Notes: generated by a model from the letters alone, not told the origin. 64,000 nt of DNA from Pedobacter sp. (GCF_031119335.1 NZ_JAVHXT010000001.1:220448-284447), one strand, 5' to 3'; positions 28,838 to 38,732 are shown, counted from the stretch's first letter. Program-made: numbers and translations.

Positions 28838-30790
28838 ATGAATTTTATCATCGCTGGCGCAGTTGAGGCCGTTAAAGAATTATATGGGCAGGAAATTGCC
28901 GAAAATGTAATCAATATACAAGAAACACGTAAAGAATTTGAAGGACAAGTAACCATTGTGGTGTTTCCAATTGTGCGGTTTTCTAAAAAATCTCCAGAAG
29001 AAACAGCGAATGATATCGGCTCGTTTTTACAGCAAAATGTAGCAGAAGTTACAGGTTTTAACGTAGTAAAAGGTTTCTTAAACTTGGTTATTGCCGAAAG
29101 CTATTGGATTGATTTGTTTAATAACACCTTATTGCAGCCAGATTTTTTATCGATAAAGCCACGTGGCGAAAAAGTGATGGTAGAATATTCATCGCCAAAT
29201 ACCAACAAACCTTTGCACTTAGGGCACGTACGTAATAATTTATTGGGTTACTCGGTTTCTGAATTGCTAAAAGCCGATGGTTACGAGGTAATCAAGGTGA
29301 ATTTGGTTAACGATAGGGGTATCCATATCTGTAAATCGATGTTGGCTTGGCAAAACTGGGGCAATGGCGAAACTCCTGAAAGTTCGGGCTTAAAAGGCGA
29401 CCACTTGGTAGGTAAATACTATGTTTTATACGATAAAAAAGAAAAGGAAGAACTTCAAAATATAATTTCAACTTACCATGAAATTGGAACAACACTTTCG
29501 CAGTTTCAAAAAGATAAATTTGGAGGTGCAATTGGTGTCTTGCAAACTGCTTTAGACCAAAATGACCCTCAGGCATTAAAACGTGGATTTGATATTTTTG
29601 CATCTACGGTTCAAAATATAATTAATAGATTTCAGTCAGAAGAGAACTTCGATAATATACAAGAGTTTGTAACTTTAGTTAATAACAGCTCATTTGTGTC
29701 AGTTGCAAAGATGCTTCAGCAATGGGAGCAAGGCGATACAGAAGTGGTTGGTTTGTGGGAGAAAATGAACGGCTGGGTTTACGAAGGTTTCGACGTGACC
29801 TACAAAAAACTAGGCGTAGATTTCGATAAATACTATTACGAAAGCAATACTTATTTGCTTGGAAAAGATACGGTTGAAGAAGGTTTGGCCAAAGGTGTTT
29901 TCTTTAAAAAAGAAGACGGTTCGGTTTGGATTGACTTGACTGCCGATGGTTTAGACCAGAAATTGGTTTTACGTGCCGATGGTACTTCGGTATATATTAC
30001 GCAAGATTTAGGTACTGCCCAAATGAAATACGACGATTTCGGGATGGATAAGTCGATTTATGTGGTGGGTAACGAACAAGATTACCACTTTAAGGTGTTG
30101 TTCTTAATCTTAGAGAAGTTAGGCAAAAGCTGGGCGAAGGGTTTGTATCACTTATCTTATGGCATGGTAGATTTACCTAGCGGGAAGATGAAAAGTCGTG
30201 AGGGAACTGTGGTAGATGCTGATGACCTAGTGAACGAAATGGTAGAAACCGCCAAGCAAAAGACGGAAGAATTAGGTAAAACCAACGATTTCTCTGAAGC
30301 TGATAAGGAAGATTTGTATACGACCATTGGTTTAGGTGCTTTGAAGTATTTCTTACTGAAAGTAGAACCTAAAAAACGTTTGCTGTTCGACCCTGCGGAG
30401 AGTATCGATTTCCAAGGAAATACTGGTCCTTTTATTCAGTACACCCATGCCCGTATCAAATCTTTATTGAGCAGAGCTGATTACCATTATGCGGTGGCCG
30501 ATTATAGTAATATTAAACTCACACCAACAGAACTAGAAATGGTGATGTTGTTGGCGAAATATCCAACGGAAATTTCAGAAGCGGCGAAGGCTTATAGTCC
30601 GGCGTTTATTGCGAACTATTTATACGAAGTGGCGAAGTTGTTTAACAAGTTTTACCATGAAACGCCACCAATTATTAAAGAGGAAGATACGGCGGCAAAA
30701 CAGCACCGCTTAAATCTTTGTAAAATTGCTGCCGATGTGATTAAATCTGGTATGGGTATTTTAGGGATTAAGGTGCCTGAAAGGATGTAA
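28838..30790 (+). CDS. argS: Arginyl-tRNA synthetase
   Basis: 650 residues. The N-terminal additional domain (Arg_tRNA_synt_N) covers about 1-95. The class I HIGH motif is HLGH in SSPNTNKPLHLGHVRNN (about 128-131). The KMSKS loop is degenerate, KMKSREG, as in many ArgRS. The C-terminal DALR anticodon-binding domain covers about 530-650. It charges tRNA-Arg. About 60-70 residues near 205-275 (KDKFGGAIGVLQTALDQNDP...) look like an insertion where relatives have a short acidic linker before the ML..WE.GD segment. The next gene follows by 10 bp. Confidence 0.96.
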   Translation: MNFIIAGAVEAVKELYGQEIAENVINIQETRKEFEGQVTIVVFPIVRFSKKSPEETANDIGSFLQQNVAEVTGFNVVKGFLNLVIAESYWIDLFNNTLLQPDFLSIKPRGEKVMVEYSSPNTNKPLHLGHVRNNLLGYSVSELLKADGYEVIKVNLVNDRGIHICKSMLAWQNWGNGETPESSGLKGDHLVGKYYVLYDKKEKEELQNIISTYHEIGTTLSQFQKDKFGGAIGVLQTALDQNDPQALKRGFDIFASTVQNIINRFQSEENFDNIQEFVTLVNNSSFVSVAKMLQQWEQGDTEVVGLWEKMNGWVYEGFDVTYKKLGVDFDKYYYESNTYLLGKDTVEEGLAKGVFFKKEDGSVWIDLTADGLDQKLVLRADGTSVYITQDLGTAQMKYDDFGMDKSIYVVGNEQDYHFKVLFLILEKLGKSWAKGLYHLSYGMVDLPSGKMKSREGTVVDADDLVNEMVETAKQKTEELGKTNDFSEADKEDLYTTIGLGALKYFLLKVEPKKRLLFDPAESIDFQGNTGPFIQYTHARIKSLLSRADYHYAVADYSNIKLTPTELEMVMLLAKYPTEISEAAKAYSPAFIANYLYEVAKLFNKFYHETPPIIKEEDTAAKQHRLNLCKIAADVIKSGMGILGIKVPERM

Positions 30791-30800
30791 TTTTTACGCT

Positions 30801-31454
30801 ATGAAAAACACCCTTTTTATAGCTTTGTTATTATTCGCATTTAGTGTTAATGCCCAAAAGAATATCATATTTAAAGATGATTTTGAGGGATATGACAACG
30901 ATTGGAAACTCGTTAGTACTAAGGAATTTAAAGTGAAGCAAGAAGAGGGTAAATTGTTTATAAGCAAGGCCACTCAAAATAAAATAATGAATGGTTGTTT
31001 ATGGTATAAAAAAACAATACCTAATTTTGACACCAGCAGTGATTTCTCTATCAAATTTGACGCAAATGCAGTTTCTTCAGAATTTGTAACTACAAGCTTT
31101 GATATACAATGGGGGAAGATTTATGAGGCTGATGGTGTAAGTATTAAATCTTTGCATCAACTTGATTTTGCGATCGATAAAGTTAGGCTTAGCAAGTTTG
31201 AAATGGGCAAAGGGGGGTGGACTTACTACGCATGGTCAGACGAAGTTTATGATCCATTGTTGAATAAGTTTAAAGCCGAACGAAATACGTTTCATAATTA
31301 CGAAATTATGCAAGAGGATAAGCTCTTAAAAGTTATGATAGACGGAAAGTTAGTTTACAAAATAGCAATTGAACCTAAAATTGGAAGTGAAATTGGCTTT
31401 CAACGTTGTTTAAAAGGGGAACTTTTGTTTGATAACATCGTGATAAAGCAATAA
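30801..31454 (+). CDS. Exported protein of unknown function, possible concanavalin-like fold
   Basis: 217 residues with a signal peptide (MKNTLFIALLLFAFSVNA). The sequence FKDDFEGYDNDWKLVSTKEFKVKQEEGKLFIS and the late IGFQRCLKGELLFDNIVIKQ resemble the edge strands of LamG/3-keto-disaccharide-hydrolase-like jelly rolls, where the final strand reads F-D-N-I. No catalytic residues are recognisable. It starts 10 bp after argS and has its own terminator, so the two form one transcript. Confidence 0.65.
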   Translation: MKNTLFIALLLFAFSVNAQKNIIFKDDFEGYDNDWKLVSTKEFKVKQEEGKLFISKATQNKIMNGCLWYKKTIPNFDTSSDFSIKFDANAVSSEFVTTSFDIQWGKIYEADGVSIKSLHQLDFAIDKVRLSKFEMGKGGWTYYAWSDEVYDPLLNKFKAERNTFHNYEIMQEDKLLKVMIDGKLVYKIAIEPKIGSEIGFQRCLKGELLFDNIVIKQ

Positions 31455-31476
31455 CAATAAAATCGTAGATATCGCA

Positions 31477-31512
31477 AAGTGCTTGTTTTTTAATTTTACA
31501 AGCACTTTTTTT
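31477..31512 (+). terminator. Terminator after argS and the exported protein
   Basis: AAGTGCTTGT pairs with ACAAGCACTT and is followed by TTTTT. Confidence 0.9.
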
Positions 31513-31573
31513 CGTTTTAAAAGGTCTATCTCGCTAAGTTTAAAGTCTATTAAAGTAACCTAACCACACCAAA

Positions 31574-33109
31574 ATGAACAAGCTACTTGTATTATTGCTG
31601 ATATGCTTACTATTATGCGCTAGCTTATTTGCCCAGCAACAAAAAGCCGACATCTTTATTAAAAATGCCTGTGTTTTCCTAGGCGACGGAAAAGACTCTG
31701 TTTTTACTAATGTTGGAATTACAGGCAAACGAATATCTTACATAGGCAAGGCATCCATTAATGCTAAAGAAATTATAGATGCGAAGGGAAAATACCTTGC
31801 GCCAGGTTTTATTGATACACATACCCATGCCGATAGGTGGATTGAAGATAAAAAACGTAACCAAATGCTACCGTGGATTTATCAAGGCGTAACCTCTGTT
31901 TTTGCAGGTAACGATGGTTTTGGAACCTATAGAATTGCTGAACAGATGAAAGAATATGAGCAAATTGGTATCGGTACCAACTTTGCACTGTACGTAGGCT
32001 TTGGTCCAGTACGACAAGCGGTATTGAACAATAAAAATGCTGTGCCAACAACAGAACAGATTGTGCAAATGAAACAGTTAATTGCTTCGGGGATGCAGGC
32101 TGGAGCTATCGGTTTTAGTACAGGTTTGATTTACCTGCCGCAGATGTATTCTAAAACTGATGAAATTGTAAGCTTGTATCAAGAGGCGGCAAAGTTTAAT
32201 GCCATTTACGATACGCACATGCGTAACGAAAGCACAAAGGTGTTAGAAAGCATAGACGAAACTTTAAAAATTGGTGCCGATTTGAACTTGCCCATCCATA
32301 TTTCGCATTTAAAGATTGCAGGTGAGAGTGTTTGGGGGAAATCAACAGAAGTGATTGCGAAAATTAACGAAGCAAGAGCAAAAGGCTTGAAAGTTACTGC
32401 TAATCAATATCCTTTTATCGCTTCGTCTACCAGTTTAAAAGCAACCTTAATGCCCGATTGGGCGCAAGAAGGAGGTTCAAAAGCAACCTTGGCTCGCTTT
32501 GAAAACGAAACAGACTTAGCTCGTATCAAGAAAAGCTTACAACAAAAATCGCCTTTGGTATATAAAAGAGTGGTAGTGATGTCGAAGAATAAAAAACTGG
32601 CGGATATTACTGGGAAATCTATTGAGGATATTGCCAAAGCTTGGAATATGTCTGTTGAAGATACTGTTATCGAAATTTTTAAGAAAGATATAGGTGTTTC
32701 TTGTGTTAATTTTTCGATGAATGAAGAAGACGTAATCAATTTTATGAAGCAGCCTTGGGTAATGACGGGCTCAGATGGCGGAGGTTTACATCCACGTACC
32801 TACGCTACTTTCACGAAAATTATCGAAGATTATGTATTGAAACGTAAGGTGATGTCGATGTCGTGGGCCATACATAGAGCTACAGGATTAACTGCCGAAA
32901 CATTTGGCATTAAAGATAGGGGATTAATTAAAGAAGGTTATTACGCAGACCTCATTCTTTTCGATCCTGCAAAAGTAAAAATGAATTCAACTTTCGCTCA
33001 ACCAGAGCAATTATCAGAAGGAATGGAATATGTATTTGTAAATGGCGTTAAGGCAATAGACAAAGGTGCAAAGACTGGAAGTTTATCTGGGGAAATCATT
33101 AAAAAGTAG
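31574..33109 (+). CDS. N-acyl-D-amino-acid deacylase (amidohydrolase family)
   Basis: 511 residues. A signal peptide (LLLICLLLCASLFAQ) predicts export. Metal-binding motifs of the D-aminoacylase branch are seen: APGFIDTHTHADRW, GAIGFSTGLIYLPQ, the His in IYDTHMRNES, PIHISHLKIAG and MTGSDGGGLHPRTYATF. Such enzymes remove acyl groups from N-acyl-D-amino acids or related peptides. It could process D-amino-acid-containing peptides from cell walls, which is inference. A 61-bp gap separates it from the upstream terminator. Confidence 0.88.
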   Translation: MNKLLVLLLICLLLCASLFAQQQKADIFIKNACVFLGDGKDSVFTNVGITGKRISYIGKASINAKEIIDAKGKYLAPGFIDTHTHADRWIEDKKRNQMLPWIYQGVTSVFAGNDGFGTYRIAEQMKEYEQIGIGTNFALYVGFGPVRQAVLNNKNAVPTTEQIVQMKQLIASGMQAGAIGFSTGLIYLPQMYSKTDEIVSLYQEAAKFNAIYDTHMRNESTKVLESIDETLKIGADLNLPIHISHLKIAGESVWGKSTEVIAKINEARAKGLKVTANQYPFIASSTSLKATLMPDWAQEGGSKATLARFENETDLARIKKSLQQKSPLVYKRVVVMSKNKKLADITGKSIEDIAKAWNMSVEDTVIEIFKKDIGVSCVNFSMNEEDVINFMKQPWVMTGSDGGGLHPRTYATFTKIIEDYVLKRKVMSMSWAIHRATGLTAETFGIKDRGLIKEGYYADLILFDPAKVKMNSTFAQPEQLSEGMEYVFVNGVKAIDKGAKTGSLSGEIIKK

Positions 33110-33193
33110 TTTTCAGTTTCAGTTGGCGATTTTCAGTAGACATTTTGTAGTCAACAATTAACCAATGAACTGTGCACAGTTAACCAATTAACC

Positions 33194-33201
33194 TATATTT
33201 G
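33194..33201 (+). promoter_or_regulatory. -7 box of the TauE/SafE gene promoter
   Basis: TATATTTG is a perfect TAnnTTTG match, 20 bp before the TTG start. No good -33 TTTG is visible at 19 bp. Confidence 0.5.
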
Positions 33202-33221
33202 CCTTTCTTAAATCCCAAACA

Positions 33222-33986
33222 TTGACTACAGAACTTATTTTACTTTGCCTAGCTGCTTTTGGCGCAGGTTTTATCGATGCCATTGTAGGTGGTGGAGGCT
33301 TGTTGCAAACACCGGCAACTTTGCTCATATTACCTCAATATCCAGTAGCTACTTTATTGGGTACGGTTAAAATACCATCGTTAGCTGGTACCGCGGTAGC
33401 AGCAGTTAAATATGCCAAACAGGTAAAATTTAACGGACTGATTTTAGCAGGTTGTACCATTGCTGCTTTTATTGCATCACTTTCTGGGGCTTATTTGGTA
33501 AGCACCATAGATAACCACCATATTAAGCCAGTAATCTTAGTTGTACTGGTGGCAGTTGCTCTATATACGTATTTCAATAAAAGCTTCGGCGTACAGCAAG
33601 AGAAGAACCATACAGCAAAAAGACAACTGCTATTGGCCTGTCTGTTTGGTTTAATTATCGGTTTTTACGATGGTTTGATTGGCCCAGGTACAGGCTCATT
33701 TTTAATTTTGGCCTTTGTTGGTATTTTAGGTTTCGATTTTATCGGAGCAAGTGCCCATGCTAAAATCGTAAACGTAGGGACAAATTTAGCCGCGTTAGTC
33801 TATTTCAGCTCTACAGGTCATGTGCTGTTTCAATATGCTATTCCAATGGCCATATTCAATATATTAGGTTCTTTCTTAGGGGCTAAATTAGCTTTGCTAA
33901 AAGGTAATAAGTTCATCCGAATCTTTTTCTTAATCGTAGTTTTCGGTACGATATTAAGATTTGCCTACGATGTGTTTTGGAAGTAG
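33222..33986 (+). CDS. TauE/SafE-family membrane exporter
   Basis: 254 residues starting at a TTG codon; the ORF has no ATG at this position and the first helix needs this start. About eight hydrophobic helices are visible. The typical N-terminal motif is AAFGAGFIDAIVGGGGLLQTPATLL. A second family repeat is GLIIGFYDGLIGPGTGSFLILAFV. The family exports sulfite or small organosulfur anions across the inner membrane; the substrate here is unknown. It is followed 26 bp later by a large T9SS protein gene of unrelated function. Confidence 0.9.
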   Translation: MTTELILLCLAAFGAGFIDAIVGGGGLLQTPATLLILPQYPVATLLGTVKIPSLAGTAVAAVKYAKQVKFNGLILAGCTIAAFIASLSGAYLVSTIDNHHIKPVILVVLVAVALYTYFNKSFGVQQEKNHTAKRQLLLACLFGLIIGFYDGLIGPGTGSFLILAFVGILGFDFIGASAHAKIVNVGTNLAALVYFSSTGHVLFQYAIPMAIFNILGSFLGAKLALLKGNKFIRIFFLIVVFGTILRFAYDVFWK

Positions 33987-34012
33987 GATAATCTTAGTAG
34001 ATTTGCTTATCT

Positions 34013-37000
34013 ATGTCTAGATTATCCTTTCAATTTGCTCTCGTTACACTATTGCTCTTCTTCTGTTTAGATACTAAGGCAGAAATCTTCGTAGTAACTT
34101 CAAATGCCGATGCTGGAGCGGGAACTTTGAGGGAAGCCTTAGCTAAAGCTGCTGCAAATGGAGTGGTTGATAAAGATTACATTCACTTTAATATTTCTCA
34201 AAATGAACCAAAAATAGCAATTGGTTCTAGTTTAATTCTTTCGTCTAATCTAGTTATTGATGCAACAACACAAACTAGTAATTATCTTGGTTCATCAACT
34301 ACGAAAGTAACTTTACTGACTACAGTGCCTTATACGGATAATGCTTCTGTAATTGGTTTTCAAGGGACTTCAATAAAGGATGTGGAGATTTATGGTTTTT
34401 ATTTTCAGCAGTTTGTGAATTATGCTCGATATGCATCGCCAATTTCTATTATATCTTCTGAAAATATAATTGTCGGCGCACCAGGAAAAGGTAACGTTTT
34501 TTTGAATGCAGACGTTCAGATGTATTTTTCGAGAGTAAAAAAGGTTAAAATTTCTTCAAATTGGTTTGGTTTTAATCCAGAGAGAAATACGGTTGGGGGT
34601 ACTGCGTTTGGGATGTCTCATAGAATTTTAATGTGTGATGATGTTACCATTGGAGGTGATACCAGAGAAGAAGGGAATGAATACGGAGGATACTGTTTTA
34701 ATGGAATGTCAATAAGTGGTGTAGATCCTACAACGCAAACAGTGGCACATATAGGGAATGTTTGTGTGATAAAAAACAATAAATTTAAAGAGGATATCAT
34801 TACCCCTGTTGTTTCAATTGGAACAAATATAATTCGAGATTTTAAACGTATAGAACTAGTAGATAATTATTACGTTTTAAGAACGGCCTTTAATTTTAGG
34901 AACATATCAGAAGGTGGAATTGTTCAAGGTAACAAATTTGGAATAAGTTTAGTTAATCCAAACTTGCAAAACCAGGGAGGGGTTTCCATGATTTTTGAAA
35001 ACTGTTATAACATGAAAATTGGAGGAGATCTTCCCAATCAGACTAATATTTTTTCTAATGGAGGTGGTATTTATGCTGATGGATGTGGGGATGTTTTATT
35101 GACCCAAAATTCAATTTATTGCAATTCTTATGGTCTCATTTACACATCTCAAAATTCTAAAGTTGTTATTCCAAAAGTAGAGATTTTGTCTTACGCAAAT
35201 GGATTGGTAAGTGGTTCTGCAACTCCTAATAGTTTGGTAGAAGTTTTTTTAGATGGAGAATGTGCAAGATGTGAGGCCAAAACTTTTTTTGCTTCAGTTC
35301 AAGTGGGGGCAGATGGATTTTGGTCTACAACAGTACCGATTAATAGTGGGTTTACTGCATCGGCATCGCTTAACAATAGAACTTCTACATTTGTAGGTTT
35401 GTCTGTTGTGCAAAGCGATGTTAGAATTAAAAATGCTTCATGTGGCGAGGCAAATGGTGGTGTTACAGGAATAAAAGTAAGTAATTTTACAAGATTGGAG
35501 TGGAGGAATGCTCAAAATGAAATTGTTTCAACCGAATTAGACCTTAAAAATGTTATCCCCGGAATATATGGTTTTACTGCATTTATGGGGGATGCTTGTA
35601 AAACTCCTGTAGCGTATTTTGAAGTTAAAGAAGCTACTCCGATACTAAATTCAAGATTTGTGACAATAGCACCTCAAACATGTGGTCAACAAAATGGTGC
35701 AATAAGAAATCTTTCATTTAGTAATAGCTCTAATTTCACACTTAGTTCAATACTATGGTTAAATGAAAATCAAGTTGAAGTTGGCAATAGTCTTAATCTA
35801 ATTGGTGTTGGAGAAGGTAGTTATCATTTAAAAGTAACAACAATGGATGGCTGTGTAAAGATTTTCGGCCCTTTTGATGTGCCGTCTCAGGGTTTGCCGA
35901 AGATTAATGAAGCAGCAGTTATTGTAAGAAACTCTACCTGTAATTTAAATGATGGGGCTATAGAAAACGTAGTGATGTCTAATCCGGGTAATTACACTTA
36001 TTCCTGGAAAAATGATAATGGGCAGATTATTAATACCTCAAGTGTATTGCGAAATGTGATAGCAGGTAAGTACTATTTAACGGTAAAAGATCAAAGTGGG
36101 TGTGAAAGTAAGGTTTATGATTTCGCTATAACAGAGTCTAACGGCATCACCATCAGCGACACCCAAAAACAAGTCTTTAACCCCACTTGTGTAGGCAATA
36201 ACGGAAGTATCAAGAACCTACAAATTACAGGCGCTACATCCTACATTTGGAAAAATAGCAGAGGTGAAACAGTAGGTAGGCAAGCCAATTTAGAGGGAAT
36301 GCCTCCAGGAAATTACCAGCTTACCGCTTCAAATCCTTTTTGTAGCAAAAATTATGATCTTACGCTAACAGCCGAGCCAAACCTGATCAATTTTCAAGGT
36401 ACAACGAAGACCATCACCGATGCCTCTTGTGGATTAAATAATGGAAAGTTAACTGTAACACTACAAAATGTTATACGTTTACCAAAGAACTATCGCTGGG
36501 AAGACGCAACAGGAAGAACAGTAGGAGGAAATACCAATATACTCGAAAATGTAGATGCGGGAACATATCGTATATATGGAATAGACGATAATGGTTGTGA
36601 AATATTCTTAGCTACTTATACTATTAACAGACAATCGGAACTTACATTAACAGCCAGTAATTACCGCATAGTAAATGATAATTGTAATCAAAAGCTAGGA
36701 AGTATCTCTGGCTTACAAATTAATGGTGGTGTAGCCCCGTATACTTATAGATGGACTAATCAAGCTGGTGCTCAAATAGGTAATACCTTAGATATCAGTA
36801 ATTTATCTAAAGGCAATTATACCCTACAAGTTATTGATGCGCTAAACTGCTCGCCACTAGTATCAAATTTTACAGTAGATAATCAGGTTGGGCAGGTAGC
36901 AGAACCGACGGTAACACCGTTACAACTATGTGCCCCAAGCGAAGCTACCTTACGGGTTAATGGCTCTTCTACAGCCACCAATTATGCGCTTTACGCTAGT

Positions 37001-37408
37001 AAGCAATCAATGTCGGCTATAGAAATTTCTACTAATGGTATTTTTAAAATAAATGCCGATGGAGATAAAAGTTATTTCGTGGCACAACGCATTGGCGATT
37101 GTGAAAGTGAGAGAGTAGAGGTGAAAATAACTGTAGGCTTATCTGGTTTGACAATATCTAATACCATTACACCAAATAATGATGGCATTAATGATGTATG
37201 GAATTTAAAGGGAGTAGAAAATTATCCGATGGCACATATACAAATCTTTAATAGATCAGGTAGCAAAGTCTTCGAAAATTTTGGATATAAAGTTCCTTTT
37301 GATGGGACAAGCAACGGCAAAATTCTTCCTGTTGGTGTTTATTACTACATAATAAAATTAAGTGCCGCATGTGAATTGCTTACCGGCACTTTAACTTTAA
37401 TCAGATAG
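34013..37408 (+). CDS. Large secreted protein with SprB-like repeats and a type-B T9SS C-terminal domain
   Basis: 1131 residues. Signal peptide (FQFALVTLLLFFCLDTKA), then a parallel beta-helix-like region (VTSNADAGAGTLREALAKAAANG...; about 25-400). Next come at least four tandem SprB/CHU-like repeats of about 85 residues, each with a pattern like SCGxxNG-x-I-x-G-Y-x-V-x-D-x-x-GC (about 470-950). The end is a gliding-motility-associated C-terminal domain: TITPNNDGINDVWNLKGVENYP...IQIFNRSG. That domain directs export by the type IX system and surface attachment. A role as an adhesin or gliding-associated surface protein is inferred. The first 2.1 kb is more AT-rich in codon choice than the rest. 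Confidence 0.88.
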   Translation: MSRLSFQFALVTLLLFFCLDTKAEIFVVTSNADAGAGTLREALAKAAANGVVDKDYIHFNISQNEPKIAIGSSLILSSNLVIDATTQTSNYLGSSTTKVTLLTTVPYTDNASVIGFQGTSIKDVEIYGFYFQQFVNYARYASPISIISSENIIVGAPGKGNVFLNADVQMYFSRVKKVKISSNWFGFNPERNTVGGTAFGMSHRILMCDDVTIGGDTREEGNEYGGYCFNGMSISGVDPTTQTVAHIGNVCVIKNNKFKEDIITPVVSIGTNIIRDFKRIELVDNYYVLRTAFNFRNISEGGIVQGNKFGISLVNPNLQNQGGVSMIFENCYNMKIGGDLPNQTNIFSNGGGIYADGCGDVLLTQNSIYCNSYGLIYTSQNSKVVIPKVEILSYANGLVSGSATPNSLVEVFLDGECARCEAKTFFASVQVGADGFWSTTVPINSGFTASASLNNRTSTFVGLSVVQSDVRIKNASCGEANGGVTGIKVSNFTRLEWRNAQNEIVSTELDLKNVIPGIYGFTAFMGDACKTPVAYFEVKEATPILNSRFVTIAPQTCGQQNGAIRNLSFSNSSNFTLSSILWLNENQVEVGNSLNLIGVGEGSYHLKVTTMDGCVKIFGPFDVPSQGLPKINEAAVIVRNSTCNLNDGAIENVVMSNPGNYTYSWKNDNGQIINTSSVLRNVIAGKYYLTVKDQSGCESKVYDFAITESNGITISDTQKQVFNPTCVGNNGSIKNLQITGATSYIWKNSRGETVGRQANLEGMPPGNYQLTASNPFCSKNYDLTLTAEPNLINFQGTTKTITDASCGLNNGKLTVTLQNVIRLPKNYRWEDATGRTVGGNTNILENVDAGTYRIYGIDDNGCEIFLATYTINRQSELTLTASNYRIVNDNCNQKLGSISGLQINGGVAPYTYRWTNQAGAQIGNTLDISNLSKGNYTLQVIDALNCSPLVSNFTVDNQVGQVAEPTVTPLQLCAPSEATLRVNGSSTATNYALYASKQSMSAIEISTNGIFKINADGDKSYFVAQRIGDCESERVEVKITVGLSGLTISNTITPNNDGINDVWNLKGVENYPMAHIQIFNRSGSKVFENFGYKVPFDGTSNGKILPVGVYYYIIKLSAACELLTGTLTLIR

Positions 37409-37434
37409 CCTAAATTATACACTAAAGTTTGCCC

Positions 37435-38559
37435 TTACTTCTTCTTGATCACACCCGATTTAGTTTTTACATCGCCCTTTCTTCTATAGATGGCAAACGT
37501 CATGGGGCTTTTAGCAGGTCTTTCGTCGCCAAATAGTACTCCCCAGTGTTTAAAACCATCACTTCTATCGAAAATTACTTTTAGCACGGCAATAATTGGC
37601 ATAGATAGGAACATACCAGATATACCGGCAATGGTTCCGCCGATTACCACCCCGAGAATAGAAACAAGTGCATTGATCTTGACTTTAGAGCCTACTATAC
37701 GAGGCATCAAAATATTATTGTCGAAAAACTGGACTACAGCAATCACCAATAAAACAGTAATTACAGGACCTAATTCTGGCGAAGAGGTTAAAGTAATCAG
37801 TACACCTAAAATATTTCCAATAAGTGCACCAACATACGGAATCAAGTTTAATATGGCGAAGATAACACCGATCAACAGGGCATGTTTAATTCCGAATAAC
37901 ATCAATGCACAGCCTAGCAAAATTGTCATGTAGGTAATCTGGATCAGTAAACCTACCAAGTAATTTTTAATAATCGCTTCTGCTTCGTAAGCAGCTTCCT
38001 TTACTTTAGGGTGATGTTCGGTTTTAAACCACATGAACAGGAAGCGTAGTAAAATATCTTTATAAAAAAGAATAAGATAGATATAGATTGGGATTAGGCC
38101 CAAAAAGACAAAAATACTACTCAACGTAACCGCTGCACCGCTTGCCGCTTTTCCAGCCATATTCAATAGGTCATCACTTTTTTCGGTGATAAATTTCTTC
38201 TGCTTGCTAATAGAAAAATCGGTAAAGCTGCTAATCCATTCCTGTAACGATTGGAGATGCTTGGCAACATTCTCCTTAATTTGAGGGAAATCGTTAACCA
38301 ACACGCCAATTTGAGCAGAAAAAAACCAAATAATCCCAGCTATAAAAATAAATACCAATAAAATTGGAAGAATGATAGCTAAGGCTTCAGGGAATTTAAA
38401 TCTCCTTAAAAAGCGATAAACAGGTAACAACAAAATACTGATAAAAAATGCCATGATTACTGGCATGATAATGTCGCTCGCGATAGCAAAAATGGCAATA
38501 CATAAAACTAAACCTAATAATTCTACGGAACGTTTTACGGTTAAAGGCAGTTCTCTCAT
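37435..38559 (-). CDS. AI-2E family membrane transporter
   Basis: The start is taken at MRELPLTVKRSVELLG, 11 codons inside the listed ORF, where the family N-terminus begins. About 374 residues. Paired N-terminal helices, a periplasmic segment (VNDFPQIKENVAKHLQSL) and C-terminal helices carry the family motif LNLIPYVGALIGNILGVLI, followed by ...DNNILMPRIVGSKVKINALVSILGVVIGG. The family includes TqsA-type exporters and Na+/H+ antiporters, so the substrate cannot be stated. It converges with the T9SS gene with no clear terminator between them. Confidence 0.92.
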   Translation of the reverse strand: MRELPLTVKRSVELLGLVLCIAIFAIASDIIMPVIMAFFISILLLPVYRFLRRFKFPEALAIILPILLVFIFIAGIIWFFSAQIGVLVNDFPQIKENVAKHLQSLQEWISSFTDFSISKQKKFITEKSDDLLNMAGKAASGAAVTLSSIFVFLGLIPIYIYLILFYKDILLRFLFMWFKTEHHPKVKEAAYEAEAIIKNYLVGLLIQITYMTILLGCALMLFGIKHALLIGVIFAILNLIPYVGALIGNILGVLITLTSSPELGPVITVLLVIAVVQFFDNNILMPRIVGSKVKINALVSILGVVIGGTIAGISGMFLSMPIIAVLKVIFDRSDGFKHWGVLFGDERPAKSPMTFAIYRRKGDVKTKSGVIKKK

Positions 38560-38720
38560 ATGAAGATGGGTGCAAAATTTAATCCCTAACACTAAAGTAG
38601 GGAAATTGTTTGGATGCTATTTAGTTTATTTGGTTAACTGTGGAATTGTTTAATCGGTTAACTGAAAAATGCCAACTGAAGACTGTACACTGGCAAATGA
38701 AAACTGTGAACTGAAAACCG

Positions 38721-38728
38721 TACTTTTG
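38721..38728 (+). promoter_or_regulatory. -7 box of the mnmE promoter; probably leaderless mRNA
   Basis: TACTTTTG matches TAnnTTTG and ends 4 bp before the mnmE ATG. A transcript from it would have essentially no 5' leader. Confidence 0.55.
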
Positions 38729-38732
38729 CACC

